Shown here piece after piece: positions 1-5,472 of a stretch of 6,520 bases of DNA. The stretch covers positions 1 to 6,520 of the forward strand of contig JAISMZ010000151.1 in assembly GCA_031276475.1 (NCBI GenBank), written 5' to 3'. Source of the stretch: Coriobacteriales bacterium (lineage in GTDB: Bacteria > Actinomycetota > Coriobacteriia > Coriobacteriales > UBA8131). Numbering within the stretch: the stretch's first letter is position 1; every line of letters starts with the position of its first letter. The translations under genes were made by a program, and so were the position numbers. A model generated the notes under the pieces. The model was not told the origin of the DNA and did no database searches. It saw nothing but the letters and a program-made list of their open reading frames with translations.

Positions 1-18
1 AAAACTGACCACACACCC

Positions 19-102
19 GCGATAACCCCTGCAAATTCCCGCAAAACCGGCTGATTTGGGTACACAACCGTGAATTTTTAGCAATAACTCCTGAAATCCC
101 GA
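19..102. repeat. Degenerate direct repeat near the left edge
   Basis: Two copies of a motif lie 62 bases apart, at 19-42 and 81-102. They align as GC(G/A)ATAAC(C/T)CCTG followed by an A-rich step and TCCCG, with about 19 of 22 positions identical and two single-base gaps. A shorter related stretch (AACCG, then TGA and a T run) recurs at about 45-57 and 66-79, so the block looks built from diverged units. The DNA here is less GC-rich than the genes to the right, and I see no convincing reading frame in 1-249. It may be the end of an interspersed repeat that continues left of the window; that is inference. Confidence 0.5.
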
Positions 103-249
103 CACGAGCCTGTCTTTCAGCCAGAAGTCGCCATAACTGTGTGAGCCGGCACCAGGGAGGCACCGATTTATTCCCCCTCCGTCGCCATGTCCCGCCCGCC
201 CCTTGTCAGGCTTCAAATTCTGCTGCTGCGGGTTTGTCGGCAATGAAAA

Positions 250-323
250 TGGCTGGGGCAGCAGGATTCGAACCTACATAGCTGGCACCAAAAACCAGAG
301 TCCTGCCATTGGACGATGCCCCA
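250..323 (-). tRNA. tRNA-Gln (anticodon UUG)
   Basis: The minus strand folds into a full cloverleaf. The 7-bp acceptor stem pairs TGGGGCA with TGCCCCA. The D stem is GTCC/GGAC. The anticodon stem is CTGGT/GCCAG with loop TTTTGGT, which places UUG at plus-strand bases 289-291, reading CAA glutamine codons. The variable loop has 4 nt, and the T arm is GTAGG-TTCGAAT-CCTGC. The discriminator is G, and the 3' CCA is encoded in the DNA at 250-252. The 74-nt length is normal. The gene points away from ftsZ. I found no convincing terminator hairpin with a T run in the bases after its 3' end. Confidence 0.97.
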
Positions 324-336
324 CAGCGAAGTTCAG

Positions 337-364
337 AGTTTAGCACACTGCGGCCTTCTGTGTT
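337..364 (-). promoter_or_regulatory. Candidate promoter of tRNA-Gln
   Basis: Read on the minus strand, TGCTAAACT (337-345) is an extended -10 element: TG, one base, then TAAACT, which matches TATAAT at four of six bases. It ends 13 nt before the mature 5' end of the tRNA, giving a short leader of about 6 nt. With a 16-nt spacer the -35 would be AACACA (359-364), only three of six bases. The position is right for a tRNA promoter, but the -35 is weak. Confidence 0.5.
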
Positions 365-392
365 GGGGGTGCCGTGGGGGGATGGGGATGGG
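365..392 (+). other. G-quadruplex-type motif
   Basis: Four guanine runs of 5, 6, 4 and 3 bases (365-369, 376-381, 384-387, 390-392) are separated by gaps of 6, 2 and 2 bases. This satisfies the usual pattern of four runs of three or more G with loops of 1-7. It lies just upstream of the -35 region of the tRNA promoter, which reads the other way, and about 155 bases upstream of the candidate ftsZ promoter. Whether it folds in the cell cannot be told from sequence. Confidence 0.45.
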
Positions 393-426
393 TGTTCTCA
401 CCTCTGTGTCGCCCCAGCAACTTGCC

Positions 427-444
427 GGCAGCTCTACAGCTGCC
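427..444. other. Small perfect hairpin
   Basis: GGCAGCT and AGCTGCC form a perfect 7-bp stem around the loop CTAC. A second, weaker stem follows (CGGC/GCCG, 451-464) and runs straight into CTTTTT at 465-470, so the pair resembles a plus-strand rho-independent terminator. No plus-strand gene is seen upstream to need one, so the role is unclear. It could insulate ftsZ from antisense transcription over the tRNA. Confidence 0.35.
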
Positions 445-546
445 TTCCAACGGCCTCTCAGCCGCTTTTTGGCTACTCGTCAACCACTTCGGGGCGCTTC
501 CGGGGCATTTCTCCGAAGGAATTGTATAGAATTAGCTGTTCCTCTA

Positions 547-574
547 TTGACCAACGCTGCTTCTCTGATACTAT
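547..574 (+). promoter_or_regulatory. Candidate ftsZ promoter
   Basis: TTGACC (547-552) matches the -35 consensus at five of six bases. After 16 nt comes TACTAT (569-574), a TAnnnT-type -10 matching four of six bases, with TG in the extended -10 position (566-567). This is the best vegetative promoter match I found in the window. Transcription would start near 581 and give ftsZ a leader of about 250 nt. The next TTGAC motifs (760-765 and 809-814) have no acceptable -10 at the right spacing. Confidence 0.6.
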
Positions 575-586
575 TCTTACTGACCA

Positions 587-602
587 TTTACAACTGTGTA
601 AA
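587..602. promoter_or_regulatory. Operator-like inverted repeat
   Basis: TTTACA-ACTG-TGTAAA is a perfect inverted repeat with 6-bp arms and a 4-bp centre. It sits about 6 to 21 bases past the predicted ftsZ transcription start, where a repressor dimer could block transcription. I cannot assign it to a regulator family. A T6 run follows at 608-613 after CCCCG, so a weak attenuator is another reading, although the arms are AT-rich and would make an unstable RNA stem. Confidence 0.35.
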
Positions 603-681
603 CCCCGTTTTTTGGAGAAGCGACGCAAAACGTAGCATTAGGAGATGCCGATCAGTCATTGCACGCCATATTCCGGCCAAG

Positions 682-758
682 GTGCCCCACATCCGTCCGG
701 GCGAACAACGCCATTACTGCAAGTAGTGGCGTCGTCCGCCCAAACGAATCCGGGGCAC
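682..758. repeat. Long imperfect palindrome in the ftsZ leader
   Basis: An inner stem pairs 699-718 with 722-741 around the triloop GCA: 17 Watson-Crick pairs, one G-T wobble and two A-C mismatches. An outer perfect 7-bp stem pairs GTGCCCC (682-688) with GGGGCAC (752-758), separated from the inner stem by 10 unpaired bases on each side. If read from the minus strand, both A-C mismatches become U-G pairs and the wobble becomes the single mismatch, so the fold holds on either strand. No T run follows, so it is not a standard terminator. It ends 72 bases before the ftsZ start codon. Confidence 0.75.
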
Positions 759-830
759 ATTGACTCACAATCTGACGCGCAGGCATCGATCGGTGTTTCC
801 TTAACTTATTGACAGTCGCCGGAGGGTACT

Positions 831-1949
831 ATGTCTGATTACAACTCAAGTGAACACCTGGCCATCATCAAGGTAGTAGGAGTCGGTGGCGGCGGTACAA
901 ACGCCGTCAACCGGATGGTCGAGGCCGGCATCAAGGGCGTGGAGTTCATCGCCATCAACACCGACCAGCAGGCCCTGTTGATGAGCGACGCCGACCTGAC
1001 GGTGCACATCGGCAACGACCTGACGCGTGGCCTGGGCGCCGGTGCCAATCCCGAGATTGGGGCGCAGGCGGCTGAGGAGAGCCGCGAGGAGATCCGCGCG
1101 GCCCTGGCCGATGCCGACATGGTCTTTGTTACCGCCGGCGAGGGCGGTGGTACGGGTACCGGCGCCGCTCCGATAGTGGCCGAGATCGCCCGTGACGACA
1201 TCAACGCCCTAACCGTCGGCGTGGTTACCAAGCCCTTCAGCTTTGAGGGTCGCAAACGGCGGATGCAGGCCGAGGACGGCATCGCCCTGTTGGCCAGCAA
1301 GGTAGATACGCTGATCGTCATCCCCAACGACCGGCTGCTGCAGATCGTTGAGAAGAAGACCACGATGCTTGACGCCTTTCGCAAGGCCGACGACATCTTG
1401 CGCCAGGGCACCCAGGGGATCACCGATCTGATCACCATCCCCGGTCTTATCAACCTCGACTTTAACGATGTGCGCACCGTGATGAAGGACGCCGGCACCG
1501 CGATGATGGGCATCGGCACCGCCTCCGGTGAAAACCGTGCCGTGGAGGCCGCCACCCAGGCCATCTCCTCAACGCTTTTGGAGTCCTCGATAGTTGGCGC
1601 CAACCGCATCCTGGTCTCGGTGACAGGTGCCTCTGACATGGGGCTGATAGAGGTCTCCGAGGCCGCTGACACCGTTACTGAAGCCGCCGACCCCGATGCG
1701 ATCATCATCTTTGGGTCGGTCATCGATGACACCCTCGAAGACCAGGTGCGAGTGACCGTCATCGCCACAGGTTTTGACGACGCCAACGCCCAGGGCTCCC
1801 TGGACTTTGATAGCTTTGCGCCGAGCAGCTTTTCGCAGCAGCCCGCCAGCGAACCGGCAATCTCACCGACGCCGCGTAACCGACCCCAAACCCAGCAGAG
1901 CGGCTTTGACGATGACTACATACCAGATTTCCTCAAGCGAGGCTTCTAG
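831..1949 (+). CDS. ftsZ: Cell division protein FtsZ
   Basis: FtsZ is the tubulin-like GTPase that polymerises into the cytokinetic Z ring at midcell. The 372-residue protein has the glycine-rich nucleotide-binding start VVGVGGGGTN (15-24), the tubulin signature GGGTGTG (105-111), and the T7 synergy loop NLDFND (208-213), whose aspartates trigger GTP hydrolysis in the neighbouring subunit. A variable linker (about 316-358) leads to the conserved C-terminal peptide DDDYIPDFLKRGF (360-372), the docking site for SepF and other partners. All key residues are present. The start is well supported by GGAGGG at 821-826. The length is near the short end for the family because the linker is brief. It heads the cluster and probably has its own promoter at 547-574. 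Its last 38 bases overlap yggS in another frame. Confidence 0.98.
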   Translation: MSDYNSSEHLAIIKVVGVGGGGTNAVNRMVEAGIKGVEFIAINTDQQALLMSDADLTVHIGNDLTRGLGAGANPEIGAQAAEESREEIRAALADADMVFVTAGEGGGTGTGAAPIVAEIARDDINALTVGVVTKPFSFEGRKRRMQAEDGIALLASKVDTLIVIPNDRLLQIVEKKTTMLDAFRKADDILRQGTQGITDLITIPGLINLDFNDVRTVMKDAGTAMMGIGTASGENRAVEAATQAISSTLLESSIVGANRILVSVTGASDMGLIEVSEAADTVTEAADPDAIIIFGSVIDDTLEDQVRVTVIATGFDDANAQGSLDFDSFAPSSFSQQPASEPAISPTPRNRPQTQQSGFDDDYIPDFLKRGF

Positions 1950-2655
1950 TCTCCCTACAGAGCCTTCCCCGTCGCTGCAGGCCAGGATCGAGGCTGACGT
2001 GGCCGCCGTGCGCGGCGAGATTGCGGCTGCCTGCGCGACTGCCGGACGTGATGCGAGCGAGGTGCGTCTGGTAGCGGTGAGCAAGACCGTCGGCGCAGCG
2101 GAGGTGGCCGCGGCTCGTGCGGTGGGGGTAAGCGACTTTGGCGAGAACCGCGCGGCGCAGTTTGTAGAGAAGCAGGCGATATATCCGCAAGCGCGATGGC
2201 ACTTCATCGGCCGCATCCAGACCAACAAGCTGAAGCAGATAGTCGGGCGGGCGGCGCTGATCCATTCCGTGGCCTCCGAGCGGGCGCTTCAGGCGATCGG
2301 TGCGCAGGCGCAACGGCTCGGCGTGGTACAGGAGCTGCTGATTGAGATAAACGTCTCGGGTGAGGCGAGCAAAGACGGCGTGTCACCGACGGCGGCAGGC
2401 GAGCTGCTGAAGCGCGCGAGCGAGTTGCAGGGCGTCTTCGTCCGCGGGCTGATGACGATGGCGCCCCAGGGTGACGCCCGCGCTGCCGCCGCTACCTTTG
2501 CCGGCCTGCGCGAGCTGCGTGAACGCCTGGCGGGCGGTGGCACCGCGAGCAATGTCTGCTTAAGCGTACTCTCGATGGGCATGTCGGAGGATTTTCCGGC
2601 AGCGATAGCAAACGGCGCCACGCTGGTGCGTATCGGGCGCCGTATCTGGCAATGA
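1912..2655 (+). CDS. yggS: YggS/PROSC-family PLP homeostasis protein
   Basis: This is a cytosolic pyridoxal-phosphate-binding protein (PLPHP, COG0325) with an alanine-racemase-like TIM-barrel fold. The family has no known catalysis and buffers PLP and amino/keto-acid pools. In the 247-residue product the PLP lysine is K58 in VAVSKTV. Other family marks are FGENRAAQ (76-83), WHFIGRIQTNK (96-106), GLMTMAP (179-185), the phosphate-binding SMGMSEDF (221-228), and VRIGRRIW (239-246) near the end. The ATG at 1912 lies inside ftsZ and has no clear Shine-Dalgarno; it gives about 20 more N-terminal residues than typical homologues. A GTG at 1999 has GAGG upstream but would cut the first helix. The frame is open further upstream to an ATG at 1774, which is too deep in ftsZ to be credible. 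Translational coupling to ftsZ is likely. Confidence 0.93.
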   Translation: MTTYQISSSEASSLPTEPSPSLQARIEADVAAVRGEIAAACATAGRDASEVRLVAVSKTVGAAEVAAARAVGVSDFGENRAAQFVEKQAIYPQARWHFIGRIQTNKLKQIVGRAALIHSVASERALQAIGAQAQRLGVVQELLIEINVSGEASKDGVSPTAAGELLKRASELQGVFVRGLMTMAPQGDARAAAATFAGLRELRERLAGGGTASNVCLSVLSMGMSEDFPAAIANGATLVRIGRRIWQ

Positions 2656-2657
2656 TG

Positions 2658-2663
2658 AAGGGA
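2658..2663 (+). promoter_or_regulatory. Ribosome binding site fixing the sepF start
   Basis: AAGGGA lies 6 nt before the ATG at 2670. This favours that start over the in-frame ATG at 2652, which overlaps the yggS stop as ATGA and has no upstream Shine-Dalgarno. Starting at 2670 also places the membrane-binding helix at the very N-terminus. Confidence 0.7.
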
Positions 2664-2669
2664 AGCACC

Positions 2670-3470
2670 ATGGGTTTTTTGGACAACGTCAAAGATAAGC
2701 TGAGCGGGCTGGGCTCCGGCCGGCAGGGTCGGGATAACGAAGCCTATGACTACGACGAGTATGATGATTACCGGGACGGCTACGAGGGCGATTCCGCGAC
2801 CGATTATGCCAATGATGCTCAGTTTGTGGAGGAGGACGGCTATCAGCCGGCCCTCGGAGCTGCGCGTTCAAGCTACAAGCTGGATGACCACCCGCCCCTG
2901 ATCTCGCAAAGCGATCTGCGCTCGCAGGGAGTCGCTGAGCTGCAGCAATCCGCTCGCGCCGGTGCCTATCGTCGTCCGGTCAGTCGCGCCCCGTCCTCCT
3001 CCACAGCTTTGCCCTTTAGCGCCGCCGCATCCTCGGTCAGAGCCTCTGCAGGCGGCTTTGCCGGCTCGGGCTCGGTGCGGGTGGCAACAGCGCCTTACGG
3101 CTCGGAGCCAACGGAGCTGCGCGGTGACACGCCGGAGTTTTACGCCAGCCGCTCCGGGCAGGTGCGGGCTCGCGGTACCACGGGCAACTTTCCGGTTCAG
3201 TCGTTTCGTCAGCTGGTGCTGGTGCGGCCGGCCACCTATTCGGATGCCGAGAAGGTCGCCGAGGCTCTTAAGGAAGGGCACGCCGTGGCCATCGATTTGC
3301 GCAACACGCGACCGGAGTTGGCCAAGCGGATACTGGACTTCTCCTTTGGCGCGGCCAGCGTGCTCGGTGGACAGGTGGAGACGCCCGCCAACCGCGTCTA
3401 CGCGATCAGCGTGGGCAGTGCTCTGACTGCCGAGGAACACGAGCTGTTGGTGGCAAGAGGTGTCGTCTGA
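2670..3470 (+). CDS. sepF: Cell division protein SepF
   Basis: SepF binds the membrane through an N-terminal amphipathic helix and binds the FtsZ C-terminal peptide through a dimeric globular domain, anchoring and aligning Z-ring filaments. The 266-residue product begins MGFLDNVKDKLSGL, a fitting amphipathic helix. An acidic, Tyr/Asp-rich stretch follows (about 22-57), then a long low-complexity linker rich in Ser, Ala, Arg and Gly (about 95-175). The SepF core (about 178-266) includes VLVRPATYSDAEKV (183-196), AVAIDLRNT (205-213) and AKRILDFSFG (218-227). The linker makes it longer than typical SepF of about 150-200 residues. It starts 14 nt after yggS, and its stop overlaps the proC start by one base. 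ftsZ, two genes upstream, encodes its partner. Confidence 0.95.
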   Translation: MGFLDNVKDKLSGLGSGRQGRDNEAYDYDEYDDYRDGYEGDSATDYANDAQFVEEDGYQPALGAARSSYKLDDHPPLISQSDLRSQGVAELQQSARAGAYRRPVSRAPSSSTALPFSAAASSVRASAGGFAGSGSVRVATAPYGSEPTELRGDTPEFYASRSGQVRARGTTGNFPVQSFRQLVLVRPATYSDAEKVAEALKEGHAVAIDLRNTRPELAKRILDFSFGAASVLGGQVETPANRVYAISVGSALTAEEHELLVARGVV

Positions 3471-4312
3471 TGCCCGGCGCCTCTTCGGATCTCGCGTTCA
3501 GGCTTGGGCAGATCGCCGTCGTCGGTGCCGGTAAAATGGGCGAGGCGATTATCGCCGCCCTGGTGGAGGGCGCGAGCTTTTCCCCCGAGCAGATAAGCGC
3601 GGTCGCGCCGCGCGAGCACAGACGCGCCCGCCTGAGCGAGCGCTACGGCATTGTGACTCACGCAGATGTTGAGGGGCTGGCAGCGCTCGATACCGTCATT
3701 TTAGCCGTTAAGCCGCAGATTCTGCGCGAGGTTGCCGCCCAGCTGGCAGCCTGCTGGGCGGCCCGTCCGCAGCGTGCGCCAAAGCGCGTGATCTCCATAG
3801 CCGCAGGTGTTCCCGTGGCCGTTTTGCATGAGCTGTTCTTTAACGTTGCCGTCGTGCGCGTGATGCCCAATATCGCGCTTTTGGTGGGTGCGGGAATGAG
3901 TGCTGTCGCTGCCACGCCCGCCACGCCACCTGACGAGACCGAACTGGCCCGGGATCTGTTTGCCTGCATGGGCGAGGCGGTGATCATCGCCGAGGAGCTG
4001 ATTGACGGTGCCACGGCGATCAGCGGTTCTGGTCCCGCCTACTTTGCGCTGCTTTGTCGGGAGCTGGCCCGCTTTGGCGAGTCGGCCGGCCTGCCGGCAG
4101 CTCAGGCGCAGATGCTCAGCGTTCAAACCCTTTTTGGAGCGGCCCGCTATCTTCAGATTACTGAGCAGTCCCCCGATGAGTTGATGACGGCCGTTGCCAG
4201 CCCCGGTGGTACCACTCAGGCAGCCTTGGAGTCCTTTGCCCGAAACGACTTTGCGCGCATCGTTTGTGAGGCCGCCTCGGCCGCCACTGCCCGCGCTAAG
4301 GAGCTATCATGA
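3470..4312 (+). CDS. proC: Pyrroline-5-carboxylate reductase
   Basis: ProC reduces 1-pyrroline-5-carboxylate to L-proline with NAD(P)H, the last step of proline synthesis, in the cytosol. The 280-residue length is normal. The N-terminal Rossmann domain has the dinucleotide motif VVGAGKMGEA (17-26), with AVKPQ (79-83) at the end of the cofactor domain and MPNIA (132-136). The C-terminal dimerisation domain carries the P5C reductase signature region, TAISGSGPAYF (182-192) to VASPGGTT (242-249). The ATG overlaps the sepF stop as TGATG, with AAGAGG at 3455-3460 as ribosome binding site. The N-terminus is about 10 residues longer than many homologues. It ends by overlapping yggT. Its place among division genes probably reflects the old yggS-proC-yggT neighbourhood, not a role in division. 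Confidence 0.96.
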   Translation: MPGASSDLAFRLGQIAVVGAGKMGEAIIAALVEGASFSPEQISAVAPREHRRARLSERYGIVTHADVEGLAALDTVILAVKPQILREVAAQLAACWAARPQRAPKRVISIAAGVPVAVLHELFFNVAVVRVMPNIALLVGAGMSAVAATPATPPDETELARDLFACMGEAVIIAEELIDGATAISGSGPAYFALLCRELARFGESAGLPAAQAQMLSVQTLFGAARYLQITEQSPDELMTAVASPGGTTQAALESFARNDFARIVCEAASAATARAKELS

Positions 4313-4563
4313 TAGCAGTAATTCTCGGCTCGTTGCTGAATCTCTATTCGCTGCTGGTCTTCATCTGGGCGCTGATGAGTTGGTTTGACCACAGCCGTGG
4401 CTTTCTCAACGACGCCTACACCGTGCTGAACAGCCTGGTGGAGCCCTACGTAAAGATCTTCAGGCGTTTTATCCCGCCGATGGGCGGCATGGATTTCTCG
4501 GCCTTTGTGGCCCTGATTGTTTTGCAGATTGTCGGTCAGGCGTTGGTCAGGTTTTTGGCCTGA
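4309..4563 (+). CDS. yggT: YggT-family membrane protein
   Basis: This is a small integral membrane protein of 84 residues. A first hydrophobic segment spans about 2-25 and a second about 63-83. The middle holds the family pattern VEPYVKIFRRFIPPMGGMDF (44-63), where the conserved P, R, IPP, G and D residues are visible. The family is commonly encoded next to sepF and divIVA in Gram-positives and next to yggS or proC elsewhere; its biochemical function is not firmly settled, and links to division, osmotic tolerance and membrane organisation have been proposed. The ATG overlaps the proC stop as ATGA, with AAGGAG (4298-4303) 5 nt upstream, so it is translationally coupled. A perfect 14-bp palindrome (4303-4316) spans the start codon. 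Confidence 0.92.
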   Translation: MIAVILGSLLNLYSLLVFIWALMSWFDHSRGFLNDAYTVLNSLVEPYVKIFRRFIPPMGGMDFSAFVALIVLQIVGQALVRFLA

Positions 4564-4568
4564 TGATG

Positions 4569-4577
4569 TGCTACCAT
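4569..4577 (+). promoter_or_regulatory. Candidate extended -10 promoter before divIVA
   Basis: TGCTACCAT lies just past the yggT stop: TG, one base, then TACCAT, which matches TATAAT at four of six. No good -35 sits at 16-18 nt. It would start transcription near 4584 and give divIVA a leader of about 79 nt. A TTGACG at 4612-4617 has only the poor TATGGA 18 nt downstream and is less likely. The 99-nt gap is the widest inside the cluster apart from that before degV. Confidence 0.35.
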
Positions 4578-4662
4578 TAAGGCGGACGGTAATAACAGCT
4601 GCCGCGTTGAGTTGACGTGGTGGTTTTGTGCAGCGTATGGATAAGCGACGAAAGGACGGACG

Positions 4663-5472
4663 ATGGCTATCTCCGCGACGGAAATCCAGCAGCAGAGCTT
4701 TGGCACCGCACGCCACGGCTACGACCCTCAGGAGGTTGATATCTTCCTTGAGCGGCTGGCTGTGGAAGTTGACACCATGAATCACGCGCTGAGTGAGGCG
4801 CGAACCCGCATAGAGGCTGCCGATGCTCGGGTTACGGCAGCTGAGCAAAAAGCCCAGGCTGCTGCCCGTCAGGCAGCCGCCGCTCCCGCCGCATCGACGT
4901 CGGGAGTCACTGAGGATCAGATCTCACGAGCCTTCATTGCCGCCCAGCGTAGCGCTGACGCGTTAAAGGAGGAGGCGCGACAGGAAGCCGAGAAGGTCTA
5001 TCGCGACGCCGAGACGCGCGGCCGCGACATCGTTCGTGATGCCCTGGCCGAAAAGCAGCGGATCCTTGACGAGGCGGACAGGCTGCGCAAGTCCTGTGAG
5101 CGTTTTCGCACCGAGTATCTCTCGCTGCTCGACCATTTTCAGGCCGACGCCAACAAGGTCATGCCGGGTAGAGAAGCGCAACAGCTGGAGCCAGCTGCCG
5201 CGACGGATCACGCTGCCGCAATGCTTGCGGACAATGACGCAGCAGTCGCCGCGGTGGCGCAGCCGGATCCCACCCCTGCCGCCCCCGCTCCCGCCCGCGC
5301 CGTGTCCGCCACGCCCGCCCCTGCCGTACCCGACGGTTCAGCTGTCGCTGCGCCGTATGGCGCAGGCGAGCCGGATGCCACACTCGCCCCCGCCTCCGCC
5401 GCTGACAGATCCCCGGCGCTGCTCTCTAACGACATAGCGGATGACGACCTCGATATCGAGGAGATCGACTGA
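4663..5472 (+). CDS. divIVA: DivIVA-family polar/septal protein
   Basis: DivIVA proteins form coiled-coil scaffolds that bind curved membrane at poles and septa and recruit growth or division machinery. The 269-residue product has the N-terminal lipid-binding domain (about 1-60), with the signature QSFGTARHGYDPQEVDIFL (11-29) in which the aromatic residue and the GYD..EVD..L pattern are visible. Helical, heptad-like stretches (about 33-72 and 84-165) are broken by an Ala/Pro/Ser-rich gap near 71-82. The tail (about 175-250) is dominated by Ala and Pro and ends in a strongly acidic segment, DIADDDLDIEEID. The Ala/Pro tail has no function I can name. AAAGGA (4651-4656) lies 6 nt before the ATG. 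Its stop overlaps the yggU start. Confidence 0.93.
   Translation: MAISATEIQQQSFGTARHGYDPQEVDIFLERLAVEVDTMNHALSEARTRIEAADARVTAAEQKAQAAARQAAAAPAASTSGVTEDQISRAFIAAQRSADALKEEARQEAEKVYRDAETRGRDIVRDALAEKQRILDEADRLRKSCERFRTEYLSLLDHFQADANKVMPGREAQQLEPAAATDHAAAMLADNDAAVAAVAQPDPTPAAPAPARAVSATPAPAVPDGSAVAAPYGAGEPDATLAPASAADRSPALLSNDIADDDLDIEEID
5458..5463 (+). promoter_or_regulatory. Ribosome binding site supporting a CTG start for yggU
   Basis: GAGGAG lies inside the last codons of divIVA, 5 nt before CTG at 5469. No ATG, GTG or TTG exists in the yggU frame between the upstream in-frame stop (5442-5444) and the TTG at 5529, yet the conserved first strand of the protein is encoded in that interval. Confidence 0.65.

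Larger units (their letters stand above)
324..830. other. Non-coding region between tRNA-Gln and ftsZ
   Basis: About 500 bases lie between two divergent genes. Open frames exist here but look accidental: two start inside the tRNA, their translations are rich in Cys, Arg and Ser with no recognisable domain, and they lack ribosome binding sites. The region instead holds signals: the tRNA promoter (337-364), a G-rich run (365-392), a perfect small hairpin (427-444), a likely ftsZ promoter (547-574), an inverted repeat (587-602), a T6 run (608-613) and a long imperfect palindrome (682-758). A clear GGAGGG at 821-826 serves ftsZ. Confidence 0.7.

Noticed and set aside
101..105. GACAC as a possible WhiA site, since WhiA controls ftsZ in some actinobacteria
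   Set aside because: Five bases occur too often by chance, and the site is more than 700 bases from ftsZ on the far side of the tRNA.
309..726. Two overlapping open frames of 108 and 136 codons in the tRNA-ftsZ gap
   Set aside because: Both start inside the tRNA gene, have no ribosome binding site and no recognisable domain, and run through promoter-like and palindromic DNA.
645..812. A 55-codon frame starting ATG at 645 and ending 18 nt before ftsZ, as a possible leader peptide
   Set aside because: The AGGAG before it touches the ATG with no spacer, the product is featureless, and the frame runs through the long palindrome.
839..1786. A 315-codon antisense frame covering ftsZ
   Set aside because: The translation is a Ser/Ala/Arg-rich shadow typical of the complement of a GC-rich gene, with no domain.
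4612..4641. TTGACG with TATGGA as a divIVA promoter
   Set aside because: The -10 matches at only three bases with an 18-nt spacer, weaker than the extended -10 at 4569-4577.
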